Source: an uncultured Opitutales bacterium (GTDB lineage Bacteria; Verrucomicrobiota; Verrucomicrobiia; Opitutales; Intestinicryptomonadaceae). Taken from it: DNA of 64,000 nt. Under the pieces are notes generated by a model that was not told the DNA's origin, did not search any database, and saw nothing but the letters and a program-made list of their open reading frames with translations. Position 1 is the stretch's first letter. Every line of letters starts with the position of its first letter. Made by a program: the position numbers and the translations under genes. Location: positions 1 through 64,000 of the forward strand of contig URGP01000013.1 of the NCBI GenBank assembly GCA_900547395.1, written 5' to 3'. This document shows positions 28,046 to 37,388 of this stretch, piece by piece.

Positions 28046-29425
28046 TTAAAGCAAATTGTCTTTTGCGTATTTTACCGCGTGCTCAACGTCGAAAAAAGCC
28101 CCGTCAAGCTGCGCTTCGTATGCGGCATTCAAAATATCCTTGAACTTCACGCTTGGCGTAAGACCAAGCTCTATCAAATGCCTGCCAAGGAGTATCGGTT
28201 TGGGAGCTGAATCCTTTATTGCGAGAGCTTCCGCCCTTTGCATAATCCACAAGCCCTGGGGGGAATCTTCGGGTTCGATGGGCGGGCGTCCGTTTCTGTC
28301 GGCGTCGTCGAGGCGCACAAGGCGGTCGATGCGCTTCACCTTACCCGCAAGTCGGCGTATTGCCCCGTCTCCAGCATTGCTGCGCCAAAGGTCCAAAACA
28401 GCCATATGACGCTCCACCAAAGGGACGACTTCTTCCACAATGGACTTCTCGCGCGTAAGATGCTCCAGAAATTTGCGCGCAACTTTGCCGCCAATAATAT
28501 CATGCCCGTAGGAATGTATCGCGCCGTCGTCGCCAATCGTGGTGCATTTGGGTTTTCCCATGTCGTGGCATAGCACGGCAAGCCCAACAATCAAGTCTTC
28601 CCTATCGTCGCCTACCCGCTTTTTTGCGAAAGAATCCATGCAATGGGCGGTATGGACATAAACGTCGCCTTCGGGATGCCAGCGCGGATCTTGCGGGCAG
28701 TCCACCATATCCGCAAGTTCCCTGAAATATTTTACCCAACCGCAATCCCGCAAGAAGAAGAGCCCCCTTGAAAATTCAACGCCCTTTAAAATTAGTTTTT
28801 TCCACTCCTCAAAAATCCGCTCTTCGGGCAAATTTTCCATTTCGATTTTGGAGCATAGCTCGACAGTTTCGGGCGCGACGTCCAAGTTAAAGCGCGCCGC
28901 AAACTGCATTGCTCTTAGCACGCGCAAAGGGTCTTCCGAAAATCTTTCAGATGTGTGGCGGAGAATTTTATTCTTCAAGTCGCCCATTCCGCCGAATTCG
29001 TCTATGATATCGCCCGAAAGGATGTCGTATAAAATCGCGTTTATGGTGAAATCGCGGCGCGCGCACGCCTCTTTGGGCGTAAGAAACGGGTCGCCCACAA
29101 TTTCAAACGCCTTATGCCCGATTCCCGTCTTGCGCTCGGTGCGCGGCATGCTGACATCAATGTCAAGCCCCTTTAAAATCCATACTCCAAAGCTTTTTCC
29201 GACAATTTCAAACCTGAATTTTTTTGACAAAATCCTCTCGATTTTTTCCGCATCAAGCCCGTATATCTCGACATCAACATCCTTCGGCTCGACTCCGAGC
29301 AGCGCATCGCGCACGCATCCGCCGACGCAATATGCCCTTCCCCCAGCCGCGCGGGCTTCGCGCGCCAGAAATTCGCACGCCCTCTTAGATTTTTCATCCG
29401 CGAAAATTTTCATAAACATTAGCAT
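28046..29425 (-). CDS. cca: CCA tRNA nucleotidyltransferase/polynucleotide adenylyltransferase with HD domain
   Basis: 459 residues. The nucleotidyltransferase head has YCVGGCVRDALLG and the metal-binding DVDVEIYG. RRDFTINAILYD and EDPLRVLRAMQFAARF follow. An HD domain (about 250-350: HTAHCMDSF, LCHDMGKP, SYGHD) is present, as in bifunctional CCA enzymes that also have phosphohydrolase activity. Three ATGs in frame (29425, 29419, 29413) give starts differing by a few residues; none has a clear ribosome binding site. It lies just after the tRNA-Leu gene, which already encodes CCA. Confidence 0.92.
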   Translation of the reverse strand: MLMFMKIFADEKSKRACEFLAREARAAGGRAYCVGGCVRDALLGVEPKDVDVEIYGLDAEKIERILSKKFRFEIVGKSFGVWILKGLDIDVSMPRTERKTGIGHKAFEIVGDPFLTPKEACARRDFTINAILYDILSGDIIDEFGGMGDLKNKILRHTSERFSEDPLRVLRAMQFAARFNLDVAPETVELCSKIEMENLPEERIFEEWKKLILKGVEFSRGLFFLRDCGWVKYFRELADMVDCPQDPRWHPEGDVYVHTAHCMDSFAKKRVGDDREDLIVGLAVLCHDMGKPKCTTIGDDGAIHSYGHDIIGGKVARKFLEHLTREKSIVEEVVPLVERHMAVLDLWRSNAGDGAIRRLAGKVKRIDRLVRLDDADRNGRPPIEPEDSPQGLWIMQRAEALAIKDSAPKPILLGRHLIELGLTPSVKFKDILNAAYEAQLDGAFFDVEHAVKYAKDNLL

Positions 29426-29498
29426 GTATAAAATTAGTTGTTGACGAATTTTGCAAGTGAAAGTTTAATTAAAAAAATCAACAAATTTTGAAAAATTT

Positions 29499-30248
29499 AT
29501 GCAAGGCAGCCAATTTTCACTAAAAGGCAAAACGATATTGATAACGGGCGCGACTTCGGGGATTGGCAAGGAGTGCGCAAGAATTTTCGCGGAACTCGGA
29601 GCAAATGTCGTTTTGAGCGGAAGGAGCGAAGAAAAACTTAAAGCCGTTGCAAACGAACTATGTTTGGGAAACAGACCTTTGATTTGCGCCGATTTAAGCG
29701 ATGAAAATTCGCTTGCAACCCTTGCGCGTGAAACTCCGCCTCTCGATGGATTTGCGGCGTGCGCGGGCATACATTATTCGTCGCTTTTAAAATTTTCCGA
29801 CGAAAATGAAATTGAAAAAATCATAAGTTTAAACTGCACTGCGCAAATAAAGCTGACACGGCATCTTTTAAGAAACAAGAAGTTCAACAAGGGGGCGTCC
29901 CTTGTCTTCATGTCTTCAACAAGCGCGTTTCTGCCACAGCCCGCAATATCGGCATACTCCGCCTCGAAAGCCGCAATGATAGCATTTACAAAAGCATTGT
30001 CGGCTGAAATTGCGCCGCGCAAATGCAGGGCAAACGCAATCTGCCCCGCGCTCGTAAAAACTCCGATGACAGAGTCCTTTTTAAACCAAAATCCCGAACT
30101 CGCAAAAATCGACGAGGCAAAATATCCCCTCGGCTACGGAAAGCCCGAATATGTGGCAAACGCCGCGGCATTCCTGCTTTCAGACGCGTCTATTTGGATT
30201 ACGGGAACAAGCCTTACGGTTGACGGCGGACTTACAGGCTCAAAGTAA
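29499..30248 (+). CDS. Short-chain dehydrogenase/reductase
   Basis: 249 residues, classical SDR. TGATSGIG (about 17-24) binds the dinucleotide. The Ser is in MSSTSAF, followed by YSASKAAM with Tyr and Lys. Near the end GTSLTVDGGLTG is the usual SDR/FabG-like finish. The acyltransferase gene starts at the base after the stop (TAAATG), so the two proteins are co-translated. Together they suggest modification of an amino sugar or a lipid. Confidence 0.9.
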   Translation: MQGSQFSLKGKTILITGATSGIGKECARIFAELGANVVLSGRSEEKLKAVANELCLGNRPLICADLSDENSLATLARETPPLDGFAACAGIHYSSLLKFSDENEIEKIISLNCTAQIKLTRHLLRNKKFNKGASLVFMSSTSAFLPQPAISAYSASKAAMIAFTKALSAEIAPRKCRANAICPALVKTPMTESFLNQNPELAKIDEAKYPLGYGKPEYVANAAAFLLSDASIWITGTSLTVDGGLTGSK

Positions 30249-30821
30249 ATGAACATCATTGTTTGCGAAGACGATTTCGGATTGGACGTTTTTTGCTTTG
30301 CCAAAAGCGCGGGATTGAGCGTGTCGGGATATTTAAGCCCGATAGAAATAAAAAATTTCCCCGCAGAATATTTGGGGATTATGGAAAATTACTCCCCGCA
30401 GGCGGAAGACGTGTTTTGCATTGCAATAAAAGACATAAAAAAGCGCATTGCCGCCGCCGATTTTTTAAAAAGAAAAAACGCGAAATTCGCAAAAATAATC
30501 CACCCGACCTGCGAAGTTTCGCGGCTTTCGGAAATATCGCAAGGAGCGATAATCGCCCCGTTTTGCCTTGTTTCGGCAGGAGCTGAAATCGGGGAATTTG
30601 CGATAATTGAAAGCCACTCGCAAATCGGGCATAACGCAAGCGCGGGGGCTTTTTCAAACATAGGCTCGCATTGCGATCTGACGGGATTTTGCAAAGTCGG
30701 GGACAGGTGCGACATCGCAAGCGGCTGCGCGCTCGTTCCGAAAGTTAAAATCGCATCGGACGTAAAAATCAAGGCAAATTCGGCAATTATAAGCTCAAAG
30801 CGAAAGCCGGGGACATTCTGA
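30249..30821 (+). CDS. NeuD/PglD-like hexapeptide acyltransferase
   Basis: 190 residues. The N-terminal part (about 1-85) is a small Rossmann-like domain with an acidic DLxxxF-type start. The rest shows the left-handed beta-helix hexapeptide pattern: ISQGAIIAPFCLVSAGAEIG, EFAIIESHSQIGHNASAG, FSNIGSHCDLTGFCKVGD, CDIASGCALVPKVKIAS. NeuD/PglD proteins O- or N-acetylate sugars, using a His that could be H639-type equivalent but I cannot place it. Directly coupled to the SDR gene. Confidence 0.82.
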   Translation: MNIIVCEDDFGLDVFCFAKSAGLSVSGYLSPIEIKNFPAEYLGIMENYSPQAEDVFCIAIKDIKKRIAAADFLKRKNAKFAKIIHPTCEVSRLSEISQGAIIAPFCLVSAGAEIGEFAIIESHSQIGHNASAGAFSNIGSHCDLTGFCKVGDRCDIASGCALVPKVKIASDVKIKANSAIISSKRKPGTF

Positions 30822-30827
30822 GCGTTT

Positions 30828-32036
30828 TCAACTTTCCCCGAAGTCTGATTCCTCTTGGTAAATCCGCAAATCAAACAGTGGCAAAAGTGCGATGAACATA
30901 TCCATGAAATCAGCCTGAATGCGCTCAAATGCGACCCATTCGGTATTGTTCACAAAAAAGTAAAACTGAAGCGGAAGCCCTTGAGAAGTCGGTTCAAGTT
31001 CCCTTACCATATACGTCATCTGCAAATTTACGCTTGGGTTATTCCTTATCAAAAATTCGGCGTAAGCCCTGAACAGCCCGAGATTGGTAAGCGTCTTGCC
31101 CTCCGCGTCCGCACTAAAATTTTCAGGAGTGAATTTTTCCAAGAAAGCAGATGTTTCGGATTTTTCACGCAATGACGCAAAATCTTTCGGCGAACAAAAT
31201 TTTATGCTTTGCTGGTCGATGAGAATAGAGCGCATCACACGCCTTCCGCCGGAAATTTCCATAGTGCGCCAATTTTGAAAGGAATCGCTCACCAAGGCGT
31301 AAGGCGGAATCGTGGTTATGGTGTTGTCGAAGTTGTAAACTTTCACGGCATTAAGCCCGACTTCAATAACGTTTCCGTCCGCATTGTACTTTTTGACGGT
31401 AATCCAGTCGCCAATTCTTAACATATCGTTTAGCGAAAGCTGAATTCCCGCCACAAAGCCCAAAATGGTATCCTTGAAAACCAGCATTAAAATCGCAGCC
31501 GACGCTCCCAACCCCGTGAGAAGAGAGCGCGGAGACTTGTCTATCAAAATGCCTATTATGATAATTGCCGCCACAAACACCACGACCACCTGAAATATTT
31601 GTACAAATCCCTTTACGTAATTGCCCCCGTTTGCCGCTTTCTTTTTTGAAAATATTTCATTCAGCGCGGAAAGCAGGGAGTTTAACAGGCGCACCCCCAA
31701 AACGATAATCCAAATCAGGCAAAAACGCTCGACTATGTTTGCGCCGGGCTCGCCCGCGTAAAACACTGCGGGCAAAAACGCAAGAACAAGCAGCGCGGGC
31801 AGAAAGCTCGCAAGCTTCCCAATCAAATTGTGGGAGGCAATGGCGTTTCTCACATAAGGATTTTTTCTCTCCAAAAATCTCTTTGCAATTTTAAAGAACA
31901 CGATGCGCAAAACGCAGGCAAGGGCAAACGCCGCCGCAAAAATTAAAACGACAAATATAGCCGAAACGCAAAAATCTACTTTATCCTCGGGAATTGCCCC
32001 CAATTTTCCAGCCAAAAAATCCCTTAATTTATCCAT
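30828..32036 (-). CDS. MscS-family mechanosensitive channel (YbdG-like)
   Basis: 402 residues. Several hydrophobic helices (about 20-180), then the conserved pore and beta domain GFVAGIQLSLNDMLRIGDWITVKKYNADGNVIEVGLNAVKV (shortened here as its start, GFVAGIQLSLNDMLRIGDW). TITTIPPYALVSDSFQNWR continues it. The long C-terminal cytoplasmic part resembles YbdG of E. coli. It releases solutes under osmotic downshock. It is divergent from the hydrolase at 32244. Confidence 0.9.
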   Translation of the reverse strand: MDKLRDFLAGKLGAIPEDKVDFCVSAIFVVLIFAAAFALACVLRIVFFKIAKRFLERKNPYVRNAIASHNLIGKLASFLPALLVLAFLPAVFYAGEPGANIVERFCLIWIIVLGVRLLNSLLSALNEIFSKKKAANGGNYVKGFVQIFQVVVVFVAAIIIIGILIDKSPRSLLTGLGASAAILMLVFKDTILGFVAGIQLSLNDMLRIGDWITVKKYNADGNVIEVGLNAVKVYNFDNTITTIPPYALVSDSFQNWRTMEISGGRRVMRSILIDQQSIKFCSPKDFASLREKSETSAFLEKFTPENFSADAEGKTLTNLGLFRAYAEFLIRNNPSVNLQMTYMVRELEPTSQGLPLQFYFFVNNTEWVAFERIQADFMDMFIALLPLFDLRIYQEESDFGES

Positions 32037-32243
32037 GATGCCCGCAAAAATTTTCCGTTAAAATCCGCAATTCAAAAAATACTTGAATAATGCCAAACAA
32101 CATTTAGATTATATCGTCAGTTTTTAACACGAACTTTAATGTTAAGCCGCTTTAAGTTCAAGTTTTTTGCGCATTTTTGGCATGGGGTGCGGGGAATTAC
32201 GAAGAATCGAATGCGCGCTTAAAAATTTTCCAAATATTTGCCT

Positions 32244-34418
32244 ATGTTCCGACAAATAAAATTTGCCGCAATTTTTTTCATATGCGTCTTTCCCCTGATT
32301 TTGCAAGCGCAGGAGCTTCCCCTGCAAGCCTTTCAAACCCCTGACGGGGAATACACGAAAAACGACAATTTCAGGCTGACTTCCAGAAACAGCAAAGTCG
32401 CATGGATTGAAAAGAAGGATTCCCCCATTTTTTTGCAGCCGCGTGGCGGAAAATGGCCAAACACGCCGAAAGACGAAATATTTTTGGAGATGACATTTGC
32501 CGACGCCTCCTACGGCAGGCTCGAAATCCGCGCGATAAATTCTCTTGGGCAGGAAATCAAGCCTGACAAGTCCACTTACCATATTCTTTTAAATTCCCGC
32601 TCATGGAAAACCGCACACTACCGCTTTTCGGGAATAAAAAAGGAAGAGATTAAAGCGTTCTCCGTAAAGCTTAGAGAATCGCACTGGTCGGAAGACCGCG
32701 CCGCAACTCCCAATCCCGTCTTGGCAATCGCAAAGGCAACCGTAAGCGGAGAAGCATTCAACAACGCCTACTTCAAATACCTTATTGCAGAATCCTGGAA
32801 ATATCCCTACAAGGGCAAAACAGTAAAGCCGCCAAACAACGACACGTTGAAGGGCAAGACAATGACGGGGTACCAGGGATGGTTCAGAACTCCGAACGAC
32901 GCCTATCAAGACGGATGGGTGCATTGGGGCAATGTTCCCGCGCAAAGATTTTCGGTTGATATGTGGCCGTATTTGGACGACTACCCGAAGGGAGTCTTGG
33001 AAAAAGCGCATGAAACCAAGACGTTAAGCGGAAAGCCCGCGTATTTGTTTTCGTCAGCCCGCCCCGAAGTTGTATATACCCATTTTCAATGGATGAAAAA
33101 ATACAACATCGACGGTGCGTTTTTGCAAAGATTCATAGGCGGAGACTCTTGGGCAAACAATAAAAGAGAGCAATGGGTCATGGGCAATGTCCGCGAGGCG
33201 GCAAATAGAACCGGCAGAATTTGGGCGATAGAATACGACATAAGCGGATGCTCCGACGAAAATATTTTTGAAAAAATTTCAAACGACTGGAAATGGTGCA
33301 TCGACGAATTCGGACTGCGCGAAGACCCGAACTACGCAAGGGTTGACGGCAAGCCCGTCGTGTTCGTCTGGGGAATGGAGCTTCGCGGAATTTCCCTTGA
33401 AGAATCGAACAGGGTCATGAATTTTCTTAAAAACGACCCGAAGTACGGCGGCAACTACTTCATAGGCGGCGCATCAGGCAGATGGAAGGACAGACCCGAC
33501 TGGATAGAATCTCATTTTAAAAACCACGACGCCGTTTTGTTCTGGCTCCACCGCAGTTATGAAAGCGACATAAAAAACGTAAAGGAACTGCTCGGCGAAA
33601 ACGTACTGTACTACGCCCATATCCACCCGGGGTTCTCATGGGCAAATTTAAAGCACATACAATCCAATTCCGACCAGGCTTACACTCCGAGGCGAAACGG
33701 AGAGTTTGTCGAAGAGCAGATAAAAAACGCCGTTAGCGCGGGAGCCGAAATGTTCTTCATAGGAATGTTCGACGAATACGACGAAGCCACCGCCTTCATG
33801 CCGATGTCAGACGACCCTCCGAACACTCCGATAATAAAGGGCGCAAGAGTTTCGTTTAACCGCTCAAAAGACGCCGAAAGAGTTCCGCGCGCCTACAACA
33901 AGCCGTCTATCGAATTTACATTCGGGGAAAGCCCCGCAAAAGGAATAGAACCGACAAATTTCAGAATGCAGTGGGAAGCCTCCATAAAAATCCCCGCAGA
34001 CGGGAACTATACATTTGAAGTGGAAGCCCCCGACGGCGACGGCTACGAGTTAAAGCGCGGCAACAAACAGCTTATACGCGAAAACAACCACCAAAGTTCC
34101 ATGCCTCCGCGAACAACCACGGTGAGCCTGAAAAAAGGCTACATGTTCCCTGTCCAGATAAATTACGAACATCGAACGGGCGAAGGAAAGATGCGCTTAA
34201 TGTGGTCGAGCGACAAAATAAAACGCCAGCCCGTTCCCGCCGAGGTGACATTCGACGCATGGGGCAGATTTATCACAAACGAAGACTCCACTCCATTTAG
34301 ATACCTTGAAATTTGCGAGGACGCCCACGATATGATAAATCCGCAAGCCGCCTACAAAGGCAGACAAAAAGCCCCGCGCCCGAAAAAGAAGCCAAACAAA
34401 AACGTGCGCAAACGTTGA
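32244..34418 (+). CDS. Secreted GH99/GH71-like glycoside hydrolase with PA14 domain
   Basis: 724 residues from ATG 32244; the TTG at 32238 is less likely. Signal peptide to about residue 24. After a beta-rich domain (about 40-175), GYQGWFRTPND (about 208) opens a TIM-barrel of the type in GH99 endo-mannosidase/GH71 relatives; SFYDE-like acidic residues occur at IGMFDEYDEATAF. A PA14-like domain (about 570-680: WEASIKIPADGNYTFEVEAP) would bind carbohydrate, and a very basic tail ends the protein. It probably acts on mannose- or glucose-containing polymers in the periplasm or outside. Confidence 0.82.
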   Translation: MFRQIKFAAIFFICVFPLILQAQELPLQAFQTPDGEYTKNDNFRLTSRNSKVAWIEKKDSPIFLQPRGGKWPNTPKDEIFLEMTFADASYGRLEIRAINSLGQEIKPDKSTYHILLNSRSWKTAHYRFSGIKKEEIKAFSVKLRESHWSEDRAATPNPVLAIAKATVSGEAFNNAYFKYLIAESWKYPYKGKTVKPPNNDTLKGKTMTGYQGWFRTPNDAYQDGWVHWGNVPAQRFSVDMWPYLDDYPKGVLEKAHETKTLSGKPAYLFSSARPEVVYTHFQWMKKYNIDGAFLQRFIGGDSWANNKREQWVMGNVREAANRTGRIWAIEYDISGCSDENIFEKISNDWKWCIDEFGLREDPNYARVDGKPVVFVWGMELRGISLEESNRVMNFLKNDPKYGGNYFIGGASGRWKDRPDWIESHFKNHDAVLFWLHRSYESDIKNVKELLGENVLYYAHIHPGFSWANLKHIQSNSDQAYTPRRNGEFVEEQIKNAVSAGAEMFFIGMFDEYDEATAFMPMSDDPPNTPIIKGARVSFNRSKDAERVPRAYNKPSIEFTFGESPAKGIEPTNFRMQWEASIKIPADGNYTFEVEAPDGDGYELKRGNKQLIRENNHQSSMPPRTTTVSLKKGYMFPVQINYEHRTGEGKMRLMWSSDKIKRQPVPAEVTFDAWGRFITNEDSTPFRYLEICEDAHDMINPQAAYKGRQKAPRPKKKPNKNVRKR

Positions 34419-34423
34419 AAAAC

Positions 34424-34459
34424 AAAAACGCCATCGCAAAAAGCTTTGGCGTTTGTTTT
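34424..34459. terminator. Terminator between the hydrolase and obg
   Basis: AAACGCCA (34426-34433) / TGGCGTTT (34447-34454), T-rich downstream on both strands. Confidence 0.85.
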
Positions 34460-34461
34460 TA

Positions 34462-35487
34462 TTAAAATTCAAAATGGTTTTTATCGGGAACAGCCTGCGC
34501 CTTGCATACCGAGTAAATTTCAGCCTTCAATTCAGGCACTCCCTCTTCCGAAAGGCAGGAAATCGGAATTATTTTTATATTCGGGTGCTTCTTTTCAAAC
34601 TTCTTTAAATTTTCCAAGGCGGCAGGCTCGTCCATTTTGTTTGCCGCAACCACTATCGGTCTTTCAAGCAGTTTTTCATCGTAAAGGGAAAGCTCTCTTA
34701 TCAAGACCGAATAATCTTCAATCGGGTCCCTGCCGTCTTCTCCCGCCATGTCGAGCATAATCAAAAGCATTTTGCATCTTTCAATGTGGCGCAAAAATTT
34801 ATGCCCAAGTCCCTTGTTTTCAGACGCCCCGTCGATAATTCCCGGAATGTCCGCCAAAACAAGCCTGTCGTAAAATTCGGGATACTCTATAATTCCGACA
34901 TTGACGTGCAAAGTCGTAAACGGATAAGAGCCGACTTTTGGACGACCGAACGTAATCAAATTCATTAAAGAAGACTTCCCCGCATTCGGGAAACCCACCA
35001 TTCCGACATCGGCAATGGTTTTAAGAACAAGCTTAAACGTGCCTTCCTCGCCCTCTGTTCCCTCCGTAAACTGCCTCGGAGCGCGGTTTGTTGATGTCTT
35101 AAAATGGGTATTGCCCAAGCCGCCCTTGCCGCCGCGCAAAATCAAGATGCGCTCTCCGTGCTTTAAAACTTCCGCGGCAACCATGGAAGTTTCGGAATTT
35201 ATTATTATCGTGCCAAGCGGGAAATGCACGTCGATGTCTCCGCCGTCCGCGCCCGTCTTGTTGCGTCCCATGCCTTTGCCGCCACTCTTTGCCACAATTT
35301 GCGGAGTGAAGCGGTAGGCTTCAAGGTCTGTCATATTTTCGTCGCCCAAAGCGTAAATATTGCCGCCGTTGCCGCCGTCGCCGCCGTCGGGACCTCCGAA
35401 CGGAATAAACTTTTCGCGCCTGAAACTCGCCGAACCGTCGCCGCCGTTGCCCGCTCTCATGTAAATTTCTGCCTCGTCTATAAACAT
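34462..35487 (-). CDS. obg: Obg/CgtA GTPase
   Basis: 341 residues from the ATG at 35487 (MFIDEAEIYMRAGNGGDG). The Gly-rich Obg fold (about 1-157, with GGPDGGDGGNGGNIY) precedes the GTPase domain: GFPNAGKSS, DIPGII, AANKMDEP. There is no C-terminal OCT domain. Obg acts in 50S ribosome maturation and stress control. The ATG used lies 39 bases inside a longer frame whose first 13 residues are not conserved. Confidence 0.95.
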   Translation of the reverse strand: MFIDEAEIYMRAGNGGDGSASFRREKFIPFGGPDGGDGGNGGNIYALGDENMTDLEAYRFTPQIVAKSGGKGMGRNKTGADGGDIDVHFPLGTIIINSETSMVAAEVLKHGERILILRGGKGGLGNTHFKTSTNRAPRQFTEGTEGEEGTFKLVLKTIADVGMVGFPNAGKSSLMNLITFGRPKVGSYPFTTLHVNVGIIEYPEFYDRLVLADIPGIIDGASENKGLGHKFLRHIERCKMLLIMLDMAGEDGRDPIEDYSVLIRELSLYDEKLLERPIVVAANKMDEPAALENLKKFEKKHPNIKIIPISCLSEEGVPELKAEIYSVCKAQAVPDKNHFEF

Positions 35488-35534
35488 ACAAGACAGAGTG
35501 GATTTGCTTAAAAAGTTTTCAAGCAAATTATTTT

Positions 35535-37283
35535 CTATTTGCCGAATTGAGACCAGTCGCCCGAATAATAGGCTTTTTTCAGCTTTTCAGCCTTTTCGGT
35601 TTCGCCTTTTAAAACAAGCATGCTTCTTAAATCGCGGTAAATATAAAATTGAAGCCACCAGCCGTTTGAATATTTTTCGCGGATTGAGTTTGCCGCCGAA
35701 AGCTTTGCGTACCAAGAAGTGTCAAGCCCGCTTTTTTGCGCGATTAAAAGAAGCTCCTGCGCGTTTTCCCACATGCGGTTTGCCATTTCCGCGCCAAGCT
35801 TCAAATAGTCGGCGTATGAGAATTTTGAAATGTCGATTTTTTCGCAGATATCGGAAATTCCAAGCTCCGCCAAACTCACGGTTTCCTCGAAAACCTTGTC
35901 GCCGTCCAAGTCGTATTTTATCGTGTCGAAAAATCCGTTTTTGTCGGAATCCTCATAGAGGATTGTTGCAAACTTTTTGGGGTCCTTGTTTTGAAACGTC
36001 CTGTTAAAGCCCTGGAAATACTCGGCGTCCTGGTCTATGCGCCAAGCTCCCCACTCAGCCCCCGCCAAGTGAAGCTTTCCGTCGAATTTTGCGATGTACA
36101 AAAATCCGCCGCCATCGCCATTTAAATCCCACTCTCCCCTGTCGCCCGAAGGGTCTGACTGCACGTTGTCGTCAAGCCCGCCTTTGTTTGTACCGACTTT
36201 AAACACGTCCAAAGGCTTGTAAAACTCCACGCGCTCCCACCTTGAACAGTCGTCGTCCTCGTCATATACAAACCAGAACTTAGACCACTTGGCGTCTTTT
36301 GAGTACATCAGCTCCTTAACCTGCCTGTGGTCGGGATAAACAAGCTCTTGCAAATTTCTTATTCTCGGGTCGGGGAAAAACTTGTCAGCCTCTTCCATTC
36401 CCCTCATCGCCTTTAAATTTTTTATGCGTTGCACGCAGTCGGTGTATTTAAAACCGTCGCCAATATAGCATATGGAAAAATCGAAATCAAATTCGTTGCC
36501 GGGAGCGTTGTCATTGTCCAAATCAACCGCAAGCGAAAGCCAGTCGCAGTTGCCGCCAAGCTGCGAATATTCCTTGGTGTTAGGCTTCGCGCCCTCTTTT
36601 CCAGTCTTTTTGAATGGAACCATGACCCTGATTGCCATTTCGCTTAAATTGTCAAAATCCTCGTCATAAAACAAAAACGGATTTTCCCAGTTTAGGCGCA
36701 AATCCCGCATTTTGTCGGTTGAAGTATGGTTTTTCAAAAACGCCTTTTGCCCGCCGTAGCCCAAATAAAAGTTTGAAAGCCCCGATTTTTTCCATGCGTT
36801 TATTTTGAAATTTTGCCAGTCGATGCAGTTGAAAACGCCATCATGCTGAGTGTCTATAACCCACATGTAATGACCGTTTGGCCAAACCAAATCAGTGGGC
36901 TCAAGCGGATATTCCGCGACAAGCTGAAGGTCGGCCTTCATATCGCCGTCTTCGTCGAGCCACTTTACGATAAAGTCGTAAACGCCGTCATTGTTTCTAT
37001 CTACAAGAAGGCAGGAGTTCACCGCCGGCAAGGCAAAATCCCCTTTATTTATGCCGTTTTTTCCGTCGTCAAGCCAAAGCATCGGAATGCCCTTTGAAGA
37101 GACGGTCTTAATGGCGTCAAAAACTCCATCGCCGTTTAAATCCAAATACTCGACATCTTCCAACGAGCTTGGAAGCGGAGGGCGTACGGTGTTTATCTGC
37201 AAACCGACATTCCAATAGTCTTCTTTTGCAAACGCAAACGCCACCAAAAACAAAAAAATCGAACTTGCGAAAAAGGCTTTCAT
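35535..37283 (-). CDS. Secreted protein with repeated Ca-binding-like motifs
   Basis: 582 residues with a signal peptide (about 1-20). At least seven short Asp/Asn/Gly motifs resemble dockerin or thrombospondin-type calcium loops: DLNGDGVFD (48-56), DRNNDGVYD (about 95-103), DEDGDMKAD, DTQHDGVFN, DLNGDGGGF, DSDKNGFFD and DLDGDKVFE. Between them are Trp/Tyr-rich strands; the last 100 residues are helical. The family is unknown to me. Calcium binding is inferred from motif spacing. It ends 8 bases before obg's longer frame starts, same strand. Confidence 0.8.
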   Translation of the reverse strand: MKAFFASSIFLFLVAFAFAKEDYWNVGLQINTVRPPLPSSLEDVEYLDLNGDGVFDAIKTVSSKGIPMLWLDDGKNGINKGDFALPAVNSCLLVDRNNDGVYDFIVKWLDEDGDMKADLQLVAEYPLEPTDLVWPNGHYMWVIDTQHDGVFNCIDWQNFKINAWKKSGLSNFYLGYGGQKAFLKNHTSTDKMRDLRLNWENPFLFYDEDFDNLSEMAIRVMVPFKKTGKEGAKPNTKEYSQLGGNCDWLSLAVDLDNDNAPGNEFDFDFSICYIGDGFKYTDCVQRIKNLKAMRGMEEADKFFPDPRIRNLQELVYPDHRQVKELMYSKDAKWSKFWFVYDEDDDCSRWERVEFYKPLDVFKVGTNKGGLDDNVQSDPSGDRGEWDLNGDGGGFLYIAKFDGKLHLAGAEWGAWRIDQDAEYFQGFNRTFQNKDPKKFATILYEDSDKNGFFDTIKYDLDGDKVFEETVSLAELGISDICEKIDISKFSYADYLKLGAEMANRMWENAQELLLIAQKSGLDTSWYAKLSAANSIREKYSNGWWLQFYIYRDLRSMLVLKGETEKAEKLKKAYYSGDWSQFGK

Positions 37284-37388
37284 CGAAAGAGAAAATTAAC
37301 AAGCCCCCGTCGTTCTTCAAGAAAAAATCCCATTAAAATTTTCTCGAAAAAATTTTCCCTTCAAGTAGAGTATGATTAAATTTTCACA

